Below, in pieces: positions 1 to 5,021 of a stretch of 9,454 nucleotides of DNA. The position numbers and the translations under genes are program-made. The number at the start of each line of letters is the position of its first letter. The first letter of the stretch is position 1. Below the pieces are notes generated by a model. The model had not been told where the DNA came from, made no database searches, and saw only the letters and a list, made by a program, of their open reading frames with translations. The stretch comes from JAUVXY01 sp964392345 (GTDB taxonomy: Bacteria; Actinomycetota; Humimicrobiia; Humimicrobiales; Humimicrobiaceae), in NCBI GenBank assembly GCA_964392345.1, contig CAYMPQ010000067.1:1-9454 (forward strand), in the 5' to 3' direction.

Positions 1-81
1 ATATATACAAAAGCTCTTTTTACCATAACAAATATTAAGGGATGGGTCAAGGATGTGGGTGGTATTAAGGTAATTAGATAG
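1..81 (+). CDS. Possible 3' end of an upstream gene (partial, unidentified)
   Basis: The first frame is open from base 1 to a TAG stop at 79-81 and gives 26 residues. The translation has ordinary protein composition and ends in WVKDVGGIKVIR. It could be the C-terminus of a gene that begins outside the window on the same strand as the patatin gene downstream. I do not recognise a family from so short a tail, and an open frame of this length in AT-rich DNA can arise by chance. No terminator hairpin is evident after the stop. Confidence 0.35.
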   Translation: MYTKALFTITNIKGWVKDVGGIKVIR

Positions 82-139
82 TAAAACTCAATTCAGGTAT
101 AATAATATCCCATTTGACTATATAATCCTGATTCTAAAT

Positions 140-244
140 TTAGGCACTATCGCAGATAAGTTTTTTAAGCCCCTCTAATTCCTCTACAATCTGGTTCGAA
201 ATTTCAATACTTGGGGCTGCAATAAGATTAGCCCTGCAAAACAT
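140..244 (-). pseudogene. Doubtful 34-codon reverse frame, possible gene remnant
   Basis: On the minus strand an ATG at 244-242 opens a 34-codon frame that stops with TAA at 142-140. The translation looks protein-like: a segment IAAPSIEISNQIVEELEGL is followed by a short amphipathic end. An in-frame stop (247-245) lies directly before the ATG, so the frame cannot extend upstream, and no Shine-Dalgarno precedes it. It may be a decayed gene end, a small peptide gene or chance. I cannot assign a family. Confidence 0.2.
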
Positions 245-257
245 TTAATTTTAAGAG

Positions 258-263
258 TATAAT
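258..263 (+). promoter_or_regulatory. Candidate -10 box for the patatin gene
   Basis: A perfect TATAAT lies at 258-263, only 6 nt before the ATG at 270. If used, transcription would start at or next to the ATG and the mRNA would be leaderless. The -35 region (around 234-240, CTGCAAA) matches the consensus poorly. TATAAT is common by chance in DNA this AT-rich. Confidence 0.3.
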
Positions 264-269
264 TTAATT

Positions 270-1214
270 ATGAGAATTTTTAGAAAAAAAAGAATAGGAG
301 TAGCTTTAAGCGGAGGTTCAGCAAGAGCGCTGGCTCATATTGGTGTACTGGAAGTTCTGGAAAGTTTAGGAGTAGAAATTAGTGCTGTAAGTGGCACTAG
401 TATGGGTGCGATTATAGGGTCGCTGTACTGTTCAGGGGTAAGCCTAAAAGAGGCAGAAGATTATGTCAGTGATATGGACTGGAGAAGTTTCTTACTGTTT
501 ACGGATTTTGCTTTTAATAGGATGGGCATAATCAATGGTAAAAGAGTGGAAGAGGTATTGGATAAGTTTTTAGGTGGTAAGACTTTTGAAGATTGCCAGA
601 AAGATTTTTGCTGTGTAGCAGCAGATATTATTACGCAGAAAAAGGTTATATTAAATTCAGGAAAATTAAGGGAAGCTGTAAGGGCCTCCATATCCATACC
701 GGGTCTTTTTGATCCAGTGCGCTTTAAGGATATGGTGCTTGTTGATGGCGGAATTATTGAAAATCTGCCAACGAAAGCTATTAAAAGCCTGGACGTGGAT
801 TTTATTATTGCTTCTTCTATAGTTTTTGGCAAGGAAAATAGAGAAAGTGAGTTTTTGAGTGGTATGTATGAGCATATGGATGAAAAAAATAAAAAGTATA
901 ACTTACCAAATTATGAAAAGAATATGAAAAGTGGAGAGTCAAACAGAAAAAAGAAAGATAAGTTTGGTATATTTAAAAGAAGAAAGCCTGGAAGCAGCAG
1001 GTTATCTGCTTACTCTGTGCTGGATATCAGTTTTAATATAATACACAGAGAGATGATTAAAAGTTATCTAAAAAATGCTGACATAGTAATAGAACCAGAA
1101 GTTGGAGACTATGGTTTTTTTGATTATGTGCACGGGAGCGAGATTATTGAGAGAGGGAGAAAAGCAGCTATAAAGAAAATTCCTGAAATTAAAGAGAAAC
1201 TGCGTTTAAGATGA
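270..1214 (+). CDS. Patatin-like phospholipase, RssA/YlbK type
   Basis: This is a serine acyl hydrolase of the patatin family, which cleaves acyl esters of phospholipids or other lipids with a Ser-Asp dyad. The oxyanion-hole motif SGGSARALAHIGVL is at residues 14-27. The nucleophile is Ser44 in GTSMG (42-46), and the catalytic Asp159 is in DGG (159-161). At 314 aa it is close to bacterial RssA-like proteins. There is no signal peptide, so it is probably cytoplasmic or membrane-associated. Residues about 186-243 form a very charged, Lys/Arg-rich stretch after the catalytic core that looks like a linker or membrane-contact insertion. ATG 270 is the only reasonable start, because an in-frame stop lies at 252-254 and the conserved core begins at residue 9. 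A weak AAGAG (253-257) is 12 nt upstream. The gene converges on nadC and overlaps it by 9 bp. Family is certain; the substrate is unknown. Confidence 0.93.
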   Translation: MRIFRKKRIGVALSGGSARALAHIGVLEVLESLGVEISAVSGTSMGAIIGSLYCSGVSLKEAEDYVSDMDWRSFLLFTDFAFNRMGIINGKRVEEVLDKFLGGKTFEDCQKDFCCVAADIITQKKVILNSGKLREAVRASISIPGLFDPVRFKDMVLVDGGIIENLPTKAIKSLDVDFIIASSIVFGKENRESEFLSGMYEHMDEKNKKYNLPNYEKNMKSGESNRKKKDKFGIFKRRKPGSSRLSAYSVLDISFNIIHREMIKSYLKNADIVIEPEVGDYGFFDYVHGSEIIERGRKAAIKKIPEIKEKLRLR

Positions 1215-2075
1215 GACAAACTCTAACGAGAAATCAACAGCAGGCGCAGAATGAGTGATGTAACCTACTGAAATTAAATCAATGCCTGTTTTGCAGTAAT
1301 CTTCTAAATTATTTAAATTTACGTTGCCTGAAATTTCTACCAGGCAAGAGCTTCCCATCTCTCTTTTTACTATAGCAGCTGCCTTTTTTGCCTGTTTGGG
1401 ATTCATATTGTCCAACATAATTATATCTACCTTGCAGTTCATAGCTTCTTTTAACTCTGATAAATTTTTTACTTCTACTTCAATTTTTAAACTGTGCGGA
1501 ATTTTGTCCCTTACTTTATTTACAGCTTCCTTTACTCCTCCTGCTGCTGTGATATGGTTATCTTTTATAAGTACTCCATCAAAAAGTCCGAATCTATGGT
1601 TGTAGCCTCCTCCACACAATACTGCATATTTTTCTAATTTTCTAAGGAGTGGTTTTGTTTTTCTTGTATCTGCAATTTTAACATTATGGCGGGAAGCAAT
1701 GGTGGAAAACTTATTAGTTATGGTTGCTATTCCGGACATATGCTGGATAAAATTAAGACAGGTTCTTTCTGCTTTAATTATTGACAGTGCAGACCCATTT
1801 ATTGTGCAGATCTTGTCTTTATAATTTAGCTTCTGACCATCATGCTTTAGTTTTTTAAACTCAAGGCTTGCATCAATTTCTTCTATAATATAACAGGCTA
1901 TATCCAAGCCGCTTAACACAGCGCCGCTTTTATCTTTGCATATGATATAAGATGATATTTTATCATCTGAGGATATTAAATATTTAGAAGTAATATCTCC
2001 ATAGCCGCCTAAATCTTCAGAGATTGCAGCTCTTATTATGTCCAGCACCTCATTTTTGTAAATTTTGTTTTCCAT
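1206..2075 (-). CDS. nadC: Nicotinate-nucleotide pyrophosphorylase (quinolinate phosphoribosyltransferase)
   Basis: NadC converts quinolinate and PRPP to nicotinate mononucleotide, pyrophosphate and CO2, the third step of de novo NAD synthesis. At 289 aa it has the usual length. Visible family motifs are AERTCLNFIQHMSGIAT at residues 102-118, TRKT (137-140), GGGYNHR (155-161) with the active-site His160-Arg161, Lys171 in LIKDNH, IEVEV (198-202), MLDNM (220-224), EISGN (247-251) and SVGYITHS (269-276). These cover the quinolinate and PRPP binding sites. It is the last gene of the nadA-nadB-nadC unit, 54 nt after the nadB stop. That gap shows no clear promoter, and no Shine-Dalgarno precedes the ATG at 2075. 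The 3' end overlaps the convergent patatin gene by 9 bp, with no terminator hairpin visible there. Confidence 0.97.
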   Translation of the reverse strand: MENKIYKNEVLDIIRAAISEDLGGYGDITSKYLISSDDKISSYIICKDKSGAVLSGLDIACYIIEEIDASLEFKKLKHDGQKLNYKDKICTINGSALSIIKAERTCLNFIQHMSGIATITNKFSTIASRHNVKIADTRKTKPLLRKLEKYAVLCGGGYNHRFGLFDGVLIKDNHITAAGGVKEAVNKVRDKIPHSLKIEVEVKNLSELKEAMNCKVDIIMLDNMNPKQAKKAAAIVKREMGSSCLVEISGNVNLNNLEDYCKTGIDLISVGYITHSAPAVDFSLEFVSS

Positions 2076-2129
2076 ATTTTTTGATAACCAGCTAAAAATA
2101 ATATTTTAACAATTTATAGCCTGAGAACT

Positions 2130-3803
2130 TTATTTTACTGGTTCAAAATGAAACTTATCTTTCTTTAATATTATATGTTTTTTCCAGTTTCTGTCATCTT
2201 TTTCTGGAAAATCATTTCTTTGATGCGTCCCCCTGCTTTCTTCCCTCAAACTTGCAGCTTTTACTATTAATTTAGCAACAGTCAGCATATTAACAAACTC
2301 TGCTGTATTTTTATCTCTCTTATTGTAAAGACTGCTAACACCGATATGAGAATCTATAAAATCCTGTGCATCTCTCAGGCTTTTTTTGTCTCTTAATATA
2401 CCAACCTTCTCACTCATCATATGTCTGAAGTTAGCTATAAGAGGCTTTATATCCAATTCTTTTATTTTTTTACATTCCCTCCCCTTTTTTTGTTTTGACA
2501 GAGCCAGGGTGGTTTTACCAGTTAGCTTAATTATGTCACCGATTATTTCCTTTTTTGTTTTTTCAGTTTTTTTATTCAGAGAGGTGGTAATATCTTCATA
2601 AATTTTCCACCCAAAAACTAAACCTTCAATCAGGGAATTGCTTGCTAGCCTGTTTGCTCCATGAGCTCCTGTGGCAGCGGCTTCGCCACAGCAGTAAAGA
2701 CCGTCTATATTTGTCAATCCTGCATAATTAGTTTTTACCCCTCCGTTGAGGTAATGAGCGGCAGGAGATATTTTTATTAAGTCGTTCTTCAAATCCAGAC
2801 CATTCTCTTTCAGTTTAAAAATGATATTTGGAAAACGTATTTTCAGAAGGCTTTCTGGCAGATGAGTTGCATCCAGATAAACAAAATCACAACCGGTGTT
2901 TTTCATTACTTTTACCATTTCTTTTACTACTATGTCTCTTGGAGCAAGCTCTGCTCTCTTATGCTTTCCAAGCATAAACCTATCTTTTTTACAATCCCTG
3001 AGGTAAGCTCCTTCGCCCCTTAAGGCTTCGCTTATCAAAAACAGCTTGCCGTCTCTGGTTTTAAATACTGTAGGATGAAATTGAATGAATTCAATATCCT
3101 TGACTTCTGCTCCTGCTCTGTAAGCTGCTGCAATTCCGTCGCCTGTAGAAATAGCAGGGTTTGTAGTGAGTTCGTAAAGCTGCCCAATTCCACCACTTGC
3201 AATTACAACATTGGATGCGGGGTGTATTTCTACTGCATTCGTATTTGTATTTATTCCAATAATACCAAGGCATCTGTTGTTATAAGTCAATATGTCCAGG
3301 ACAAAGTACTCAGGAAAAATTTCAACTTTCTTTAGTCCTTTAGTATAATTTACCAATTTTTTTTCAATTTCTTCTCCCGTTGCATCTCCACCTGAGTGGA
3401 GGATCCGTGGAAAACTATGCCCGCCTTCAGTAGTTAAACTAATTTCTCCTTCAGAAATGTCAAAATTTACACCAATTTCAATTAGCTCTTCTATCATTTT
3501 GGGAGCATTTTTTACCAAAATTTCTACAGCTTTCCTGTCACAGAGTCCCTGGCCGGCTTTAATTGTGTCTTCATAGTGGTTTTTCCACATATCTGGTTTC
3601 TTTATAACTGCAGCTATTCCACCCTGTGCATACCATGTGTTTGATTCAGGCATTGAGCTCTTGGTAAATATTTTTATCCCGGTATATTTTGATATCCTCA
3701 TAGCTGTAGAAAGACCTGCAATTCCTGTGCCAACAATGATGCAATCACAGCAATTGTAAATCTTTTCGCATAATGATGGGGCTACTACAAATCTTGGTAA
3801 CAT
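2130..3803 (-). CDS. nadB: L-aspartate oxidase
   Basis: NadB is the FAD enzyme that oxidises L-aspartate to iminoaspartate, the substrate of NadA. It has 557 aa. The dinucleotide-binding motif is GTGIAGL (25-31), followed by YAQGGIAA (58-65), EGGHS (126-130), HPT with His243, APRD with Arg289, and AAHY with His350. By position these three match the E. coli catalytic residues His244, Arg290 and His351. The FAD-contacting segment GEAAATGAHGANRL is at 373-386, and the helical C-terminal domain contains REESRGTHQRNDFP (520-533). The N-terminal MLPRFVV resembles the (I)PRYL leader of many NadB proteins and supports the ATG at 3803. An unusual group of cysteines (Cys12, 18, 19, 21) lies just before the FAD motif. 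The start is 4 nt after the nadA stop, which suggests translational coupling. In anaerobes fumarate rather than oxygen is the likely electron acceptor (family knowledge). Confidence 0.97.
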   Translation of the reverse strand: MLPRFVVAPSLCEKIYNCCDCIIVGTGIAGLSTAMRISKYTGIKIFTKSSMPESNTWYAQGGIAAVIKKPDMWKNHYEDTIKAGQGLCDRKAVEILVKNAPKMIEELIEIGVNFDISEGEISLTTEGGHSFPRILHSGGDATGEEIEKKLVNYTKGLKKVEIFPEYFVLDILTYNNRCLGIIGINTNTNAVEIHPASNVVIASGGIGQLYELTTNPAISTGDGIAAAYRAGAEVKDIEFIQFHPTVFKTRDGKLFLISEALRGEGAYLRDCKKDRFMLGKHKRAELAPRDIVVKEMVKVMKNTGCDFVYLDATHLPESLLKIRFPNIIFKLKENGLDLKNDLIKISPAAHYLNGGVKTNYAGLTNIDGLYCCGEAAATGAHGANRLASNSLIEGLVFGWKIYEDITTSLNKKTEKTKKEIIGDIIKLTGKTTLALSKQKKGRECKKIKELDIKPLIANFRHMMSEKVGILRDKKSLRDAQDFIDSHIGVSSLYNKRDKNTAEFVNMLTVAKLIVKAASLREESRGTHQRNDFPEKDDRNWKKHIILKKDKFHFEPVK

Positions 3804-3807
3804 ATTT

Positions 3808-4722
3808 TTAGGTTAAGCTTATCATTTTATCAATAGAAGATCTGGCTCCTGTCAGGATTTTTTCAGGAAGTTTTACTTCATATTTTTCTTCTTCAAGAGC
3901 CCAGAATAATTTTTCTAAATTTATAAGTTTCATATTTGGGCAGATGGCTTGTTTTGAAGCGGGATAAAAGATTTTATTGGGGTTTTCTTTCTGAAGTCTG
4001 TGAATTATACCAATCTCAGTTCCTATTACAAACTCTTTTTTGCTGGATTTTTTTATATAATTTACCATACCTCCGGTGCTTGTAACCTTGTCTGCCATAT
4101 TTAATACATCGGGCGTGCATTCTGGATGTGCAATAAGCGGCGCATCCAGATGTTCTTTTTTAAACTGAATTATACTTTTTACATTAATTAGAACATGGAC
4201 AGGGCAATAACCATCCCACAGGATCATTTCTCTTTTTGTTTTACTCTGGACATAGCTTCCAAGGTATTTATCTGGAATAAATATAATTCTTTTATTTTCT
4301 GGAATAGATTTTACTACAGCTACGGCATTGGAAGATGTACAGCATATATCGCTCAAGGCTTTAACTTCTGCACTTGAATTAACATAGCACACAACGATTG
4401 CATCGGGATATTTGTTTTTTAGTTCACTAAGCTGTGAAGCAGTAATCATGTCTGCCATTGGACAGCCACTGTCAGGATCAGGCAATAGCACCTTCTTTTC
4501 CGGAGATAGTATTTTTGCAGTTTCTGCCATAAAAGACACTCCGCAAAATACTATAATTTTGTTTTTAGTTTTAGAGGCTGCTATGCTTAACTGCAGGGAG
4601 TCACCTACAAAGTCTGCAATATCCTGCACTTCGCCTATCTGATAGTTATGTGCAAGTATTAAAGCATCTTTTTTGTTTTTTAATTTGATTATGCTATCAG
4701 CAAATTCTATATTACTATTCAT
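3808..4722 (-). CDS. nadA: Quinolinate synthase
   Basis: NadA condenses iminoaspartate with dihydroxyacetone phosphate to give quinolinate, using an oxygen-sensitive [4Fe-4S] cluster. At 304 aa it has the compact form known from Thermotoga. The three expected cluster ligands are present: Cys87 (SGCPMA), Cys173 (GYCPVH) and Cys261 (AICPNM). Other landmarks are AHNYQIGEVQDIADFVGDS (24-42), FCGVSFMAETAKIL (59-72), YVNSSAEVKA (113-122), HPEC (199-202), STGGM (215-219) and FYPA (252-255). It is first in the minus-strand nad operon and diverges from topA across 299 nt. The ATG at 4722 has no visible Shine-Dalgarno. The N-terminus fits the family, so the start is likely correct. The intact ligand set argues for an active enzyme. 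Confidence 0.97.
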   Translation of the reverse strand: MNSNIEFADSIIKLKNKKDALILAHNYQIGEVQDIADFVGDSLQLSIAASKTKNKIIVFCGVSFMAETAKILSPEKKVLLPDPDSGCPMADMITASQLSELKNKYPDAIVVCYVNSSAEVKALSDICCTSSNAVAVVKSIPENKRIIFIPDKYLGSYVQSKTKREMILWDGYCPVHVLINVKSIIQFKKEHLDAPLIAHPECTPDVLNMADKVTSTGGMVNYIKKSSKKEFVIGTEIGIIHRLQKENPNKIFYPASKQAICPNMKLINLEKLFWALEEEKYEVKLPEKILTGARSSIDKMISLT

Positions 4723-4760
4723 AGGCTTTGAGTATTTACATTATCTTTTTAAAAAAACTA

Positions 4761-4783
4761 TTTGAATATTTTTTAATATCAAA
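4761..4783. repeat. AT-rich inverted repeat in the nadA leader
   Basis: TTTG and ATATT (with one bulged A at 4765) pair with AATAT and CAAA across a TTTT loop. The repeat lies at the transcription start predicted from the nadA -10 box, so it could be an operator or leader hairpin. It contains one G:C pair and could be chance in this base composition. Confidence 0.2.
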
Positions 4784-4787
4784 CTAA

Positions 4788-4793
4788 ATTATA
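4788..4793 (-). promoter_or_regulatory. Candidate -10 box for the nadABC operon
   Basis: On the minus strand these bases read TATAAT, a perfect -10 hexamer. It would give a nadA leader of roughly 55-60 nt. The region 17 nt upstream (TTTTTA) is a poor -35, so the call rests on the -10 alone. Confidence 0.3.
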
Positions 4794-4864
4794 CAATAAT
4801 ATCTGTTAAATAAAAAAGAATTAAAAAGAACCTCAAAATAATAAACTTTAGTTGTAATACAGGA

Positions 4865-4889
4865 TTTACTGGTTTACTGTTTGCGTAAA
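4865..4889. repeat. TTTACTG direct repeat with inverted GTAAA
   Basis: TTTACTG occurs at 4865-4871 and again at 4873-4879, an 8-bp period. The second copy's TTTAC (4873-4877) is mirrored by GTAAA (4885-4889) across a 7-nt spacer. Further TTTACA copies lie at 4735-4740 and 4974-4979. Repeats of this kind between divergent promoters could be a regulator binding site, but I do not recognise the regulator. Confidence 0.25.
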
Positions 4890-4904
4890 AGTAATAGGAA
4901 ATAT

Positions 4905-4960
4905 GAAATTTTGGATTTATTTATTTTTTAATGTTATTATTTCAAATCCAGAAACTTTTC
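4905..4960. repeat. Long imperfect hairpin upstream of topA
   Basis: TTTTGGATTT (4909-4918) pairs with AAATCCAGAA (4944-4953) over 10 positions, one of them G-U, around a 25-nt loop. Outside a 2-nt bulge (AC, 4954-4955), GAAA (4905-4908) can pair with TTTT (4956-4959), with one G-U. No T-tract follows as in a terminator. Its right arm overlaps the candidate topA -35, so as DNA it could be a protein site; as RNA it would matter only if transcription starts further upstream. Confidence 0.3.
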
Positions 4961-4969
4961 AGGTATGAT
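4941..4969 (+). promoter_or_regulatory. Candidate sigma-70-type promoter for topA
   Basis: TTCAAA (4941-4946, 4 of 6 to TTGACA) and TATGAT (4964-4969, 5 of 6 to TATAAT) are separated by the ideal 17 nt. The predicted start near 4976 leaves a leader of about 46 nt that carries the topA ribosome binding site. Confidence 0.4.
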
Positions 4970-5000
4970 TTTGTTTACATAGTATTTTATACACAAATTT

Positions 5001-5014
5001 AGAGGAGCCGGGAG
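5001..5014 (+). promoter_or_regulatory. topA ribosome binding site, fixes the TTG start
   Basis: GGAG at 5011-5014 ends 7 nt before TTG 5022. A second AGAGGAG lies at 5001-5007. This is the only canonical Shine-Dalgarno before a gene in the window. It supports TTG as start, because the family N-terminus MKLII-EK begins exactly there. Confidence 0.75.
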
Positions 5015-5021
5015 CTTACAG

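Larger units (their letters stand above)
4723..5021. other. Divergent nadA/topA intergenic region
   Basis: This is the largest non-coding stretch (299 nt) and drives two diverging genes. It is very AT-rich and contains a perfect TTTTTAAAAA palindrome at 4746-4755, a candidate nadA -10 on the minus strand, a short inverted repeat at the expected nadA transcription start, a cluster of TTTAC repeats (4865-4889), a long imperfect hairpin (4905-4960), a candidate topA promoter (4941-4969) and the topA ribosome binding site. I see no convincing protein gene, tRNA or recognised riboswitch in it. Confidence 0.7.

Noticed and set aside
461..832. A 123-codon open frame antisense to the patatin gene
   Set aside because: It is opposite the catalytic motifs of a clear patatin, has no motifs of its own and no start signal.
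4903..4968. A 21-codon hydrophobic frame (MKFWIYLFF...) preceded by AGGAA, a possible leader peptide for topA
   Set aside because: The AGGAA is only 2 nt from the ATG, the frame contains the better topA promoter candidate, and no attenuator follows. Chance is more likely.
4723..5021. Riboswitch in the nadA leader, such as NAD+ or nadA-type motifs
   Set aside because: The predicted nadA leader is under 60 nt and almost pure A/T. I see no conserved G/C-rich core of a known riboswitch.
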